From NCBI GenBank assembly GCA_902535255.1, contig CACASQ010000001.1, positions 310,001-374,000 of the forward strand: 64,000 nt of DNA, in the 5' to 3' direction. Each line of letters opens with the position of its first letter. The first letter of the stretch is position 1. Shown here one piece after another: positions 26,267 through 35,652 of the stretch. The position numbers were made by a program, and so were the translations under genes. The stretch is from an uncultured Pelagibacteraceae bacterium. GTDB lineage: Bacteria; Pseudomonadota; Alphaproteobacteria; Pelagibacterales; Pelagibacteraceae. The notes beneath the pieces are model-generated. The model worked only from the letters and a program-made list of their open reading frames with translations. It was not told the origin of the DNA and did no database searches.

Positions 26267-27580
26267 TTATTTATTTGCTCTTTCAAATCTTCTTAAAAGA
26301 ACATTACCTCTTTTTACAGCGCTGTCTAAAGCTACTTGAGCAGTTTTCTTACCGCTGTAAACTCCTTCCATCTCTTCATCGATAATACCTCTTATCTGAT
26401 CAAAAGATCCAAGACGTAAGCCTTTAGAGTTTTGAGTAACTTTATTTCTCATCATCTGTATTCCTGCTAAATCAGTTCCAGGATTTGCTTTGTAGAAACC
26501 TGAACTTTTAGTTTTTTTAGCAGCAGCAGTTGTTACACCTAAATAACCAGTATCTTGGTGCCACTTAGCCTGAATATCAGTTCTTGATAAGAAAGCTAAG
26601 AACGCAGCTGTTGCTTTGTTCTCTTCTTTAGATTTTCCAGATAATGCCCATAAAGATGAACCACCAATAATTGTGTTTTGAGGTGCTTCAGTTGCTCCAT
26701 AGTAAGGTAAATGTCTAATACCAAATTCGAATTTTGCTTCTTTTTTGATACCCGCATAACCAGCAGAAGACTCTGTCATTAACATACATTCACCGGCTCT
26801 AAAATTTTTACCAGCTTCATTTCTTCTACCCATATATTTAAATTTACCTTCTTGCGCCCATTTACCTAAAGTTTGAATGTGCTTGATATGAACTGGGCTG
26901 TTAAATGCCAACTCAGTGTCTAAACCAGCAAATCCATTAGCTTTAGTTGCAAATGGTATGTTGTGATACGCTGAAAAGTTTTCTAAGTGTACCCACGAGT
27001 GCCAGCAAGTGCAAAATGGCATATCAATTCCCTTAGCTTTTGCTGCATCAAGTGCATTTCCAACTCTCTTCCAAGTGCTTAAGTCCATTTCTGGATCTAA
27101 ACCTGCTTTTTTCATTAAGTCTTTATTTACCCAAAGAACAGGCGTTGAAGAGTTATATGGCATAGATAACATTTTGCCATCTGTAGTAGTGTAATAACCA
27201 CTCACAGCAGAAACAAATCCGTTTGGATTAAATTTCTGGCCAGCATCTTTCATAAGTTGGTACATAGGAACATATGCTCCTTTTGCTGCCATTAAACTTG
27301 CAGTTCCAACTTCAAACACCATAAGTATATTTGGATGTTGTCCAGCTCTGAATGCAGCAATTCCTGCGTTAAGAGTTTCAGAATAGTTTCCTTTTCTAGT
27401 ATGAACTACAGTGTATTTGTTCTGGCTTGCGTTAAACTTGTTTACTTGCTCATCTAGTAATTCTCCAAGTCGTCCACCAAAAGCGTGCCACCATTGTATT
27501 TCTACTTTTGCTTGAAGCGAAGTTCCCGCAAACATTGCGAAAAGTGCGATCGAAGCAATTATTGCTTTCAAATGTTTCAT
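26267..27580 (-). CDS. ugpB: Periplasmic binding protein of Ugp-type ABC transporter
   Basis: The 437-residue protein has a signal peptide (MKHLKAIIASIALFAMFAGT, cleavage after about residue 24, SLQA-KVEIQWWHAF), then the extracellular binding-protein fold type 1 with WWHAFGGRLGELLDEQV and FPFCTCWHSWVHLENFSA regions near 190. Family knowledge: binds sn-glycerol-3-phosphate or glycerophosphocholine in the periplasm. It is the first gene of the operon ugpB-A-E-C-Q. A GGGGGG run precedes the ATG as ribosome site. No Pho box is evident upstream. Confidence 0.93.
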   Translation of the reverse strand: MKHLKAIIASIALFAMFAGTSLQAKVEIQWWHAFGGRLGELLDEQVNKFNASQNKYTVVHTRKGNYSETLNAGIAAFRAGQHPNILMVFEVGTASLMAAKGAYVPMYQLMKDAGQKFNPNGFVSAVSGYYTTTDGKMLSMPYNSSTPVLWVNKDLMKKAGLDPEMDLSTWKRVGNALDAAKAKGIDMPFCTCWHSWVHLENFSAYHNIPFATKANGFAGLDTELAFNSPVHIKHIQTLGKWAQEGKFKYMGRRNEAGKNFRAGECMLMTESSAGYAGIKKEAKFEFGIRHLPYYGATEAPQNTIIGGSSLWALSGKSKEENKATAAFLAFLSRTDIQAKWHQDTGYLGVTTAAAKKTKSSGFYKANPGTDLAGIQMMRNKVTQNSKGLRLGSFDQIRGIIDEEMEGVYSGKKTAQVALDSAVKRGNVLLRRFERANK

Positions 27581-27674
27581 TTTATCCCCCCGTTTTCTTT
27601 AAAAAAGAAAAAAGCTAACACAATTTATATATAAAGAGGAGTCGTTGATTAAAAATTAATTTCTACCTAGGGTT

Positions 27675-28019
27675 TTATTTTACTTTACCAAAAATATTTA
27701 AAAGCACTACCCCTATAATAATAAAGACTAATCCGAGAGTCCCGTAAAGATTAGGTGTTTGATTATATTTAAAAATTCCAAATAAAGTTACTGCAGTGAT
27801 TGTGAGCGCTCCATAAGTAGCATAAGTAAATCCAACTGGAATTATAGTCATCGCTTTTGAGATACAAAAAAGGCAAATTATAATACTTGAGACACAAAAT
27901 ATTGTAGGATTAAGTTTCGTAAAGCCTTCAGTAGTTTTTAAAAACCCATTAGATGCAATGCCAGTGACAATAGCAAAAACTAAATAAATATATCCGCTTA
28001 ATAAACTAATACTTTTCAT
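27675..28019 (-). CDS. Small multidrug resistance (SMR/EmrE-like) family protein lacking the key Glu
   Basis: The 114-residue protein has four membrane helices and the SMR pattern GYIYLVFAIV...KTTEGFTKL...IPVGFTYATYGALTI...GVVLLNIFG. Aligned on the shared K-x-x-EGF block, the position of EmrE Glu14, which binds protons and drugs, is Gly in the segment IVTGIAS (about residue 20). Family knowledge: SMR exporters need this Glu, so a proton-drug antiport role is doubtful. It overlaps the NDUFA9-like gene by one base. Confidence 0.8.
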   Translation of the reverse strand: MKSISLLSGYIYLVFAIVTGIASNGFLKTTEGFTKLNPTIFCVSSIIICLFCISKAMTIIPVGFTYATYGALTITAVTLFGIFKYNQTPNLYGTLGLVFIIIGVVLLNIFGKVK

Positions 28020-28960
28020 CAGGCTTTAGCAAACTGCCCTCCATCTTTATATCTCCATAACCATTTTTTCATCTCCTCTTGAACATCTTTTGGATTTATA
28101 TCAAGATCCTTAAGTGTTAAATGATTGTTGGAAACAACGTTATCTGCCTCAGACAAAATTTCACATTGGTCTCTAGTTAAAATCGGAGGTAAAGGAAGTA
28201 AATCTGTTATACTACTTTGTATTTTTGCTATAGCCATTGGCATTTCAACAACAAATCTTTTTTTATTAATCGTTGATAAAATTGATTTAATCATATCTCC
28301 AAAACTAATTATTTTTGGTCCCCCTATTTCATAAATTTTACTTTCGTTATTTTTAATTTCAACAGCTTTTAAAATTGAGTTAGCGACATCTGAAACTAAT
28401 ATCGGTTGAAACTTATAATTTTTGCCAACAACTGGAATTACAGGCAATATACTTAATTTCGAAAATAGATTAGTAAAATTATCTTCCGAACCACAAACTA
28501 CACTTGGTCTTATAATTACTGTTTGTTTAAAATTCTCCAGTGCTTTTTGCTCTCCTAAAAATTTTGATTTTTGATATAGAGATTTTGATTTATCATTAGC
28601 ACCGATAGCACTGACGTGAATAAACTTCTCAACATCTGACTCTGAACAAATCTTAGCAACAGCTTCAGGGATTTTTGAATGAATATTATAAAATTTTTGT
28701 CTTCTATTCTCGAAAAGAATGCCGATTAAATTTACGACAACATCTGAATTTTTAATTGCTTCTTTCAAATCTGAAAAATTATTTGGGTTCCAGTCTAATA
28801 GTTCGATGGCGCCTGGAGTTGCCTGAGTCTTTAAATAACCTTTTTGGAAGGGTTTTCTAGTCGTAATTATACATCTGTAGTTTTTCTTGGTCAAATTTCG
28901 AACAAGATATCTCCCTATAAATCCACCACCACCTAAAATTGTGCAAATTCGATTTTTCAT
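28019..28960 (-). CDS. NAD(P)-binding protein of the NDUFA9/complex I-associated SDR family
   Basis: The 313-residue atypical short-chain dehydrogenase has the dinucleotide motif GGGGFIGRYLV at 10-20, NLIGILFENRRQKFYNIH (complex I 39-kDa subunit-like), VSAIGANDKSKSLYQKSK with the Y-x3-K pair, and RPSVVCGSEDNF. Family knowledge: homologues associate with respiratory complex I in mitochondria and alphaproteobacteria, or act as quinone/lipid-linked reductases. Its ATG is only 17 bases from the divergent RNase D ATG. Confidence 0.88.
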   Translation of the reverse strand: MKNRICTILGGGGFIGRYLVRNLTKKNYRCIITTRKPFQKGYLKTQATPGAIELLDWNPNNFSDLKEAIKNSDVVVNLIGILFENRRQKFYNIHSKIPEAVAKICSESDVEKFIHVSAIGANDKSKSLYQKSKFLGEQKALENFKQTVIIRPSVVCGSEDNFTNLFSKLSILPVIPVVGKNYKFQPILVSDVANSILKAVEIKNNESKIYEIGGPKIISFGDMIKSILSTINKKRFVVEMPMAIAKIQSSITDLLPLPPILTRDQCEILSEADNVVSNNHLTLKDLDINPKDVQEEMKKWLWRYKDGGQFAKA

Positions 28961-28977
28961 GGTATTTAAACTTATAT

Positions 28978-29601
28978 ATGAAAATAACTAAGATAAAAGA
29001 GGACATCAGTTCAGATATTGCAAAATCTTTAAAAAATAGCATAGCAATTGACACTGAGGCAACTGGTCTACAAATACCTGAAAGAGACAAATTAAGTTTA
29101 ATTCAAATTTGTGATGAAAAGGGTAATGTCTACATTATTCAACCAAATAAAAAAAGTTATCATGCTCCTAATTTAGTTTCTGTTTTGGAAAATGATAAAA
29201 TTTTGAAAATTGGACATTTTTTAAGATTTGACAAAAATGCCTTAGAATATTTTCTCAAGTGCAAAATTAAAAATATATTTTGCACAAAAATTTGTTCGAA
29301 AATTATTAGAACATACGACTCAAATCACGGGCTTAAAGATTTAGTGAGAGAGTTTTGTAATAAAAACTTAGATAAACGTCACGGAAGTAGTGATTGGAAT
29401 AAAGAATTGGATGAATTAAGTGACAAACAATTAGAGTATGCAGCTAATGATGTAGTTTATTTACATAAAATAAAAGACGAACTTGAAAAAATGTTAATAA
29501 GGGAAAAAAGGATGGATTTATTCAAAAAATGTATGAGTTTTTTAGATACCAGAATAGAATTGGATCAAAAAGGTTTTAAAGAGGACATTTTTCATCATTG
29601 A
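28978..29601 (+). CDS. rnd: RNase D-like 3'-5' exonuclease
   Basis: The 207-residue protein (start ATG at 28978; a longer frame upstream overlaps the divergent gene and is rejected) has the DEDDy exonuclease motifs: IDTEATGL at 24-31, GHFLRFDKNALEYF near 80-93, and YAANDVVYL near 156-164. It lacks the HRDC domains of E. coli RNase D, as is usual for the short alphaproteobacterial form. Family knowledge: trims tRNA and other stable RNA 3' ends. kdsD follows after 6 bases. Confidence 0.9.
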   Translation: MKITKIKEDISSDIAKSLKNSIAIDTEATGLQIPERDKLSLIQICDEKGNVYIIQPNKKSYHAPNLVSVLENDKILKIGHFLRFDKNALEYFLKCKIKNIFCTKICSKIIRTYDSNHGLKDLVREFCNKNLDKRHGSSDWNKELDELSDKQLEYAANDVVYLHKIKDELEKMLIREKRMDLFKKCMSFLDTRIELDQKGFKEDIFHH

Positions 29602-29607
29602 GTTTAA

Positions 29608-30585
29608 ATGAATAAAAAAAAATATATATCGTTAGCTAAAAAATCTGCCAACATTCAGATTAATGAGCTCAAAAAAATTAAAAAAACTTTTAATTCCTCC
29701 TTTATCAAGGCTGTAGATCTTATTTTGAATAATAAGGGAAAAATAATTTTTGCAGGGGTAGGTAAATCCGGATTAATTGCCCGAAAGATTTCAGCAACAT
29801 TTTCTAGTGTTGGAATTCCTAGTTTTTTTTGCGATCCCGCACAAGCACTACACGGAGATATGGGTCAGATCGAAAAAAAAGATCTTTTAATAATTTTTTC
29901 TTATTCAGGAAACACATCTGAATTAAAAAATATGTTAAGATATGCAAATCGATATAGGATTAAAATAATCGGCGTTGCTTCAAAACCCGAGAGTATTTTA
30001 TTAAAAGCTAGTGATGTTAAGATTTTAATTCCTAAAGTAAAGGAATCTGATGTAACTGGTATGGTGCCAACATCAAGCACCTCAATTACTCTTCTTCTTG
30101 GAGATTGTTTAGCTACAACAGTAATGCAACTAAAAAAGTTCTCTAAAGAAAAGTTCAAAGTCTATCATCCGGGAGGTGATATTGGTAATTCTTTGCTTTT
30201 AGCAAAAGATATCATGGTATCTGGAAAAAAAATGCCAGTATTAAATTATAAAAAAAATTTCAAACAGGCATTAAAAATAATAAATCAAAAGAAACTCGGA
30301 ATAGTTGTTGTCTTAAAAGGAAAGTTTATCTTAGGGTTAATAACTGATGGCGACCTTAGGAGAGAACTTAAAGATTATTCAAACGACAAGGATTTAGTTA
30401 AATTTATGACAAAAAAACCTTTAGTGGTTAATGAAAATATGCCAGCCACAAAAGCATTGGCCATTATGAATGAAAAAAAAATTACTAGTCTTTTAGTTGT
30501 TCAAGATAAAGATTTAAATAAAAAAAATAAAACTCTTAAAGGGGTTATTCATATTCATAATTTATTAAATTATGGAATAAAATAA
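29608..30585 (+). CDS. kdsD: Arabinose-5-phosphate isomerase (KdsD/KpsF)
   Basis: The 325-residue protein has a SIS domain with FAGVGKSGLIARKISATFSS near 48-67 and FSYSGNTSELKN near 97-108, then two CBS domains (about 205-325). Family knowledge: interconverts ribulose-5-phosphate and arabinose-5-phosphate, the precursor of Kdo for lipopolysaccharide. It stands between RNase D and lptC, as in other alphaproteobacteria, and its stop overlaps the lptC start. Confidence 0.95.
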   Translation: MNKKKYISLAKKSANIQINELKKIKKTFNSSFIKAVDLILNNKGKIIFAGVGKSGLIARKISATFSSVGIPSFFCDPAQALHGDMGQIEKKDLLIIFSYSGNTSELKNMLRYANRYRIKIIGVASKPESILLKASDVKILIPKVKESDVTGMVPTSSTSITLLLGDCLATTVMQLKKFSKEKFKVYHPGGDIGNSLLLAKDIMVSGKKMPVLNYKKNFKQALKIINQKKLGIVVVLKGKFILGLITDGDLRRELKDYSNDKDLVKFMTKKPLVVNENMPATKALAIMNEKKITSLLVVQDKDLNKKNKTLKGVIHIHNLLNYGIK

Positions 30586-31196
30586 TGATTAGAAAAAAGA
30601 AATTAAAATTTATCCAAATTGCATTAATTTTATTAGGCCTTATTATTATTTTTTTTACTTATTCAAAAAATTTTCAAAAAGATCAAGGTAAAGAGATCCT
30701 TAGTAAAGATGCAAAAATTAAAATAACTAAAGAATTAGATTCAAAAAAAAATAATAGCGAAGGAAATAAATTTTTTAATATTGAATATTCAGGTTTTGAT
30801 TTATCAGGCAATAGGTATATCCTAAAATCAAAAGAGGCAACCATAAATCCATCGGATGAAGAATTAATTTTCATGGTAGATGTTGAAGCAATTTTCTATT
30901 TTAAAGATGATACAAACTTACAAGTCTTTTCTAAATCAGGGATTTATAATAATAAAACTTTAGATATGAAATTTAAAGAGAATGTAAAAGCTTTTTATGA
31001 AAACAGTAAACTTTTAGCAAATGAGGCAGAATATTCAAATTCCTTAGGCTTTTTGACAATTTCAGACAATGTAAGAGTTGACGACACTAGAGGAAATTTA
31101 ATTGCCGACAAACTTTTCTTTGATATAAAAAAACAAACTTTAAATATAGACTCCTTTAATGATGGTAAAATTAATGCTAATATAAAATTAAAATGA
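30585..31196 (+). CDS. lptC: LPS export protein LptC-like
   Basis: The 203-residue protein has one N-terminal membrane anchor (about 9-26) and a periplasmic LptC/OstA-like beta-jellyroll: repeated segments YSGFDLSGNRYILKSKEA and VFSKSGIYNNKTLDMKF, then GFLTISDNVRVDD. Family knowledge: LptC links the LptBFG extractor to the LptA bridge. It lies between kdsD and lptB with overlaps of 1 and 4 bases. The lptA gene usually found here is absent. Confidence 0.8.
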   Translation: MIRKKKLKFIQIALILLGLIIIFFTYSKNFQKDQGKEILSKDAKIKITKELDSKKNNSEGNKFFNIEYSGFDLSGNRYILKSKEATINPSDEELIFMVDVEAIFYFKDDTNLQVFSKSGIYNNKTLDMKFKENVKAFYENSKLLANEAEYSNSLGFLTISDNVRVDDTRGNLIADKLFFDIKKQTLNIDSFNDGKINANIKLK

Positions 31197-31948
31197 AAAA
31201 AGGTTTTAGAATTTTAAAATTCAAAAAAGACAAACCAATTTTTGAAGTAAAAGACATAAGTAAATCTTATGATGGGAGACCGATACTAAAAAAACTTTCA
31301 CTAAAAGTCTATCCTGGAGAATGCGTTGGGGTGCTTGGGCCTAATGGTTGTGGTAAAACAACTTTATTTTCAATGTGTATTGGTGAGCAATCCCCAGAAG
31401 GCGGAAAAATTTTGATTAACAATAAATCAATTGAACAAATACCAATTCATTTAAGAACTAAAGAAGGTTTAGGATACTTACCTCAACAGAGAAGTGTGTT
31501 TGACATGTCAGTTTATGATAATGTTTTAGGTGTTGCGCAAATTTCAATTAAAGGGGCAGAAAACCAAAGAGCTATTACTGAAAAACTTCTTGATGAATTT
31601 AATTTACAACACTTGAGAACGTTAAATGCTTCTGTTTTATCTGGGGGTGAAATAAGAAGATTAATGATGGCAAGAGTTATGATTAACAAACCAAAAATTG
31701 TTCTTTTAGATGAGCCTCTAGCCGCCCTAGATCCGTTAGTAATACAAGATATTCAGAAATATATTTTAAAAATACAATCAAGCGGAACCGCAATACTTGT
31801 TACAGATCATAATGTAAAAAACTTATTTGATATTACTGATCGAAGTTATGTTCTTGGCGAACATACAGTCATTGCTGAAGGCACATCGAGAGAGCTATTA
31901 AAATCTACAAAAGCAATTGAGCATTATTTTGGTTCTCAATTTTCTTAA
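31193..31948 (+). CDS. lptB: LPS export ATPase LptB
   Basis: The 251-residue ABC ATPase has Walker A GPNGCGKTT near 49-57, Q-loop YLPQQRSVFDMSVYDN, signature LSGGEIRRLMMARVM, Walker B VLLDEPLAALDPL and an H-loop VTDHNVKNLF, the LptB pattern. It has a basic N-terminal extension of about 15 residues. Family knowledge: powers extraction of lipopolysaccharide from the inner membrane with LptF/LptG (not in this window). aroA follows after 6 bases. Confidence 0.93.
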   Translation: MKKGFRILKFKKDKPIFEVKDISKSYDGRPILKKLSLKVYPGECVGVLGPNGCGKTTLFSMCIGEQSPEGGKILINNKSIEQIPIHLRTKEGLGYLPQQRSVFDMSVYDNVLGVAQISIKGAENQRAITEKLLDEFNLQHLRTLNASVLSGGEIRRLMMARVMINKPKIVLLDEPLAALDPLVIQDIQKYILKIQSSGTAILVTDHNVKNLFDITDRSYVLGEHTVIAEGTSRELLKSTKAIEHYFGSQFS

Positions 31949-31954
31949 AAGTAA

Positions 31955-33301
31955 ATGCCAATAAAAAGTTTCAGTTTAAGAGTAAAACAAAAAATAACTC
32001 CTTTCTCAAAAACAATCCAAGTCGACTCGGATAAATCTATGTCTATAAGAAGTTTTTTAATCGGCTCAATTAGCCAAAATATTACCTTAACGAAAAATGT
32101 ATTGGAGTCAGATGATGTTATATCAACTATAAAATGTTTGAAAAAATTAGGTGTTAAGATTTTAAAAAAAGGATCTAAATCTTATCATATTTATGGCAAG
32201 GGATTAGGATCACTATATGCTAAAAAAAATTTAATTTTGAATTTTGGTAATTCAGGAACTCTAGCAAGACTTTTAACAGGTATATTATCAACTACGCCAA
32301 GTATTGAGGTAAAGCTAACCGGCGACCAGTCTTTAAAAAAAAGAAATATGAGAAAACTTATAGAGTTAATGGAAGAATTTGGGGCAACATTTTTGCCAAA
32401 AAAAAAATATTATTTTCCTCTTAAACTTATTTCTACCGAGATGCCACTAGGAATCGACTACAAAGCGGGCGTGTCAGCACAATTGAAAAGTGCAGTAATT
32501 TTTGCTGGATTAAACTCATATGGAAAAACTAGCGTGCTCGAAATTGAAAAAAGTAGAGATCACACTGAAAATATGCTTTTAACAAATTCACAAAACTTTA
32601 AAGTAAGAAATGAAAAGAAAAAAATAATTGAAATTAATGGAAGAAAGTTTTTGAAGCCTTTGAACATAAACATTCCAGGTGATCCCTCTTCAGCGGCCTT
32701 TTTTACTGCTTTAACACTTTTAAATAAAAAGTCTTTTTTAAAAATAAAAAATGTTGGATTGAATAATACAAGAATTGGATTCTATAAAATTTTGAGAGAG
32801 CGTGGAGCTAAAATAAAATTTAAAAATATTAAAAAATTTAATAATGAAACAAGGGGTGATATTATTATTAAAAGCTCAAAACTAAAACCTTTATATACGT
32901 CAAAAAAATATTATGTGAATTCAACTGATGAGTATCCTATTCTATTTGTAATCGCTGCACTTACTAAAGGTGTTTCAGTGTTTAAAGGTATTGAAGATCT
33001 TGCCAATAAAGAAAGTAACCGTATTAAAGAAATGCAAATAGCTTTAAAACAAATTGGAATAAAAAGTATTTTTAAAAAAGATGAATTAAAAATTTTTGGC
33101 ACAGGAATTATTGATGCAAAAAATAAAAATATTTTAGTTCCAAATTTAGGTGATCATAGGATTTGTATGTCTACTTTTATTTTGTCTATTTTAACTGGAG
33201 CTAACACAAAAATTAAGAATTTTGAAACTGTCTTTACATCCTCCCCGTCCTTTTTAAAAATCATGAAATATTTAGGAGCAAAATATGAAATCCAAAGATA
33301 A
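31955..33301 (+). CDS. aroA: 3-phosphoshikimate 1-carboxyvinyltransferase (EPSP synthase)
   Basis: The 448-residue protein keeps the active-site blocks: DKSMSIR near 26-32 (usual PGDKSISHR), GNSGTLARLL, GDQSLKKRNM (usual RPM), SAQLKSAVIFAGL, SRDHTENML, GDPSSAAFF, DEYPILFV, KESNRI (usual KESDR) and NLGDHRICM. Family knowledge: makes EPSP from shikimate-3-phosphate and PEP in aromatic amino acid synthesis. Several secondary positions are changed but the catalytic Lys, Arg, Asp and Glu are present. It overlaps cmk by 17 bases. Confidence 0.93.
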   Translation: MPIKSFSLRVKQKITPFSKTIQVDSDKSMSIRSFLIGSISQNITLTKNVLESDDVISTIKCLKKLGVKILKKGSKSYHIYGKGLGSLYAKKNLILNFGNSGTLARLLTGILSTTPSIEVKLTGDQSLKKRNMRKLIELMEEFGATFLPKKKYYFPLKLISTEMPLGIDYKAGVSAQLKSAVIFAGLNSYGKTSVLEIEKSRDHTENMLLTNSQNFKVRNEKKKIIEINGRKFLKPLNINIPGDPSSAAFFTALTLLNKKSFLKIKNVGLNNTRIGFYKILRERGAKIKFKNIKKFNNETRGDIIIKSSKLKPLYTSKKYYVNSTDEYPILFVIAALTKGVSVFKGIEDLANKESNRIKEMQIALKQIGIKSIFKKDELKIFGTGIIDAKNKNILVPNLGDHRICMSTFILSILTGANTKIKNFETVFTSSPSFLKIMKYLGAKYEIQR

Positions 33302-33941
33302 ATTTATACAAGTATCTTGCGATGGAGGAGCAGCAACTGGTAAATCTACTGGTGCTAAAATGATATCAAAAAAATATAATTTAAAGTTTTTGTCATCAGG
33401 TTTGTTATATAGATACGCAAGTTATTTGATCTTAAAATTTAAACCAAAAAAGGAATTGAGTTTTCTCAAAAAAAGATTTGTTAAGTTAAATTACTCAAGA
33501 CTTAATAAGATAAATTTACATTCTCCCATAATTTCAGAACACAGCGCTGTTATTGCTAAAAAAAGAGGTATAAGAAAAATATTAAAATCTTATCAAATAA
33601 AATTCGCAGAAAAAAATAAAAATTGTTGTATAGAGGGAAGAGATATATCTACAAAAATTCTTCCGTACTCTGACGTGAAATTTTTCTTTAAATGTGATCT
33701 TAATATTGCAGCTAGGAGAAGATACAAAGATTTCAAAAGAGTTAATTCAAAAATTAAATTTAATGAAGTTAAAAAAGCCTTAAGAATAAGGAATATTTTA
33801 GATATCAAAAGAAAAAACAGTCCTTTACTTAAACACAATGATTCGGTATCTATCGACACCGGAAAATTGAACAAAAAGGCTATGCTAAATAAAATGTCAA
33901 AATACATAGATAAAGCGATAAAACTTAAATATGGCAACTGA
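33285..33941 (+). CDS. cmk: Cytidylate kinase
   Basis: The 218-residue P-loop kinase has CDGGAATGKSTGAK near 9-22, SSGLLYRYAS (usual DTGAMYRA), IEGRDISTKILP near 117-128 and a lid ending ARRRYKDF, then KNSPLLKHNDSVSIDTG. Family knowledge: phosphorylates CMP and dCMP. It stands between aroA and rpsA as in most alphaproteobacteria and overlaps both. The first Asp of the DTG motif is Ser here; otherwise CMP-site residues are kept. Confidence 0.9.
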   Translation: MKSKDKFIQVSCDGGAATGKSTGAKMISKKYNLKFLSSGLLYRYASYLILKFKPKKELSFLKKRFVKLNYSRLNKINLHSPIISEHSAVIAKKRGIRKILKSYQIKFAEKNKNCCIEGRDISTKILPYSDVKFFFKCDLNIAARRRYKDFKRVNSKIKFNEVKKALRIRNILDIKRKNSPLLKHNDSVSIDTGKLNKKAMLNKMSKYIDKAIKLKYGN

Positions 33942-35652
33942 ACAAGAATTAAAAAAATCAAGTTCATTACATAAAGAGTTTCAAAACCTCTTAGATAAAG
34001 ACTTCAAAGACAGAAAATTAAAAGAAAACGAAATAATCAAAGCTAAAGTTACTGAAATAACAAAAAACTTTATAGTTGTTGACTGTAAGGCGAAGATGGA
34101 AGGAATGATTCCTGTTGAGGAGTTTAAGAACGATGATGAGTTGGGCAAACTAAAAGTTGGATCTGAAATTGATGTTTATCTTGAGAGAATTGAATCTTTT
34201 AAAGGAGAGATAATTATTTCCAGAGATAAAGCTAGAAAGATGAAAGCTTGGAAGAAAATGGAAAAAGTTTTTGAAACTCAGGAAGAAATGACGGGTTATA
34301 TTACAGGTAAAGTAAAAGGTGGTTTTGTCACTACAGTAGAAGGGCTTCCGTGTTTCATGCCATCTTCACAAATAGATGTAAGGCCTCTTAAAAGAATAGA
34401 TCATCTAATGAATACCCCTGTAAAAGTGATTGCAACTAGAATTGATAAAAATCGGGGAAATGTTTGTGTTTCAAGAAGAGCTGTTTTAGAGAAAAGTAAA
34501 AATGCAGAAATAACTGAAGCATTAAAAAATATAAAAGAGGGTCTAATTGTTGAGAATGCTATTGTAAAAGCAACTACTGACTGGGGAATTTTCTTAGATA
34601 TTAATGGTATTGATGCTCTATTACATGTTTCAGACTTAAGCCATGGAAGAGTAAAGAAACCTTCTGACCTTGTGACGATAGGACAAAAATTAAAAGTAAA
34701 AATTACAAAAATTGATGAAAAGACAAACAGAGTTTCAGCTTCGGTCAAAGCTTTAACTGAAGATCCTTATGAAAACATAGAAAAGAAATATAAAATTGGA
34801 GAAATATATGAAGGTGTAGTTACCAAAATAATGGATTATGGATGTTTCGTAAAAATTGAAGATGGAATTGAAGGACTAATTCATAATTCGGAATTAGATT
34901 GGACAAACAAAAACATAAAGCCAAACAAAATTTTGTCTGTCTCACAAAATATTAAATTCAAAATAGTAAATATTGATAAAGAAAATAAAAGAATTTCTCT
35001 ATCTTACAAAGCTACATTGTCGAATCCATGGAACAAAATAAAAGACAAAATTGGAAAGGAAGTTGAAATCAAAATTAATAATATTACGGAAAAAGCAATT
35101 TTTGGGGAACTAGTTGACTCTAAACTAACAGGTATGTTGCATTACAAAGAGATATCGTACGAGGAAAATATTGAAGACTTAAAAAGATTTAAAAAAAATG
35201 ACTTATTAAAAGTTAAAATTATAGAACTTAAAGATGATAAAATAAGATTTTCGAAAAGAGCTCTTGATAAAGACCCATTTGATTTTTTCAAAGATAATAA
35301 TAAAAAAGTTGGTGATGTAATCACTACAAGAATACACGAAGTTTTGAAGACAGGCGTAAAAGTATCTCTTGATAAAGATAAAAAGCTAGTGGTCACAATA
35401 AGAAAAGCTGATTTAGCCAAAGATGCTGCGGACGCTAGGCCAGAAGTTTTTTCACCAGGAAATGCTTTAGATGCAAAAATAATTGAAATTGATATTAAAA
35501 CTAGAAAAATCAAATTAAGTGTTAAAGCAGCTCAAATAGATGAAGAAAAATCTTTAATTGCTAAATTTGGAGAGGGAGCAACAAAATCAGGAGCTACACT
35601 AAAAGGAATCTTTGAAAAAGCAATAGGTAAAAAAAAAAGTAAAAAAAAATAA
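33931..35652 (+). CDS. rpsA: 30S ribosomal protein S1
   Basis: The 573-residue protein contains six S1/OB-fold repeats, each with signatures such as GFVTTVEGLPCFMPSSQID, DWGIFLDINGIDALLHVSD and DYGCFVKIEDGIEGLIHNSE. Family knowledge: S1 recruits mRNA to the ribosome, which matters most where Shine-Dalgarno sites are weak, as for many genes here. A Lys-rich tail ends the protein. The ihfB TTG begins at the very next base. Confidence 0.96.
   Translation: MATEQELKKSSSLHKEFQNLLDKDFKDRKLKENEIIKAKVTEITKNFIVVDCKAKMEGMIPVEEFKNDDELGKLKVGSEIDVYLERIESFKGEIIISRDKARKMKAWKKMEKVFETQEEMTGYITGKVKGGFVTTVEGLPCFMPSSQIDVRPLKRIDHLMNTPVKVIATRIDKNRGNVCVSRRAVLEKSKNAEITEALKNIKEGLIVENAIVKATTDWGIFLDINGIDALLHVSDLSHGRVKKPSDLVTIGQKLKVKITKIDEKTNRVSASVKALTEDPYENIEKKYKIGEIYEGVVTKIMDYGCFVKIEDGIEGLIHNSELDWTNKNIKPNKILSVSQNIKFKIVNIDKENKRISLSYKATLSNPWNKIKDKIGKEVEIKINNITEKAIFGELVDSKLTGMLHYKEISYEENIEDLKRFKKNDLLKVKIIELKDDKIRFSKRALDKDPFDFFKDNNKKVGDVITTRIHEVLKTGVKVSLDKDKKLVVTIRKADLAKDAADARPEVFSPGNALDAKIIEIDIKTRKIKLSVKAAQIDEEKSLIAKFGEGATKSGATLKGIFEKAIGKKKSKKK

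Noticed and set aside
27594-27610. Inverted repeat TTTCTTT/AAAGAAA before ugpB
   Set aside because: Simple A/T sequence, likely by chance in such A/T-rich DNA.
27581-27674. Pho box for the ugp operon
   Set aside because: No pair of CTGTCAT-like repeats is present in the upstream region.
28939-28977. Extended start of RNase D
   Set aside because: It overlaps the divergent NDUFA9-like gene; the ATG at 28978 starts a normal RNase D.
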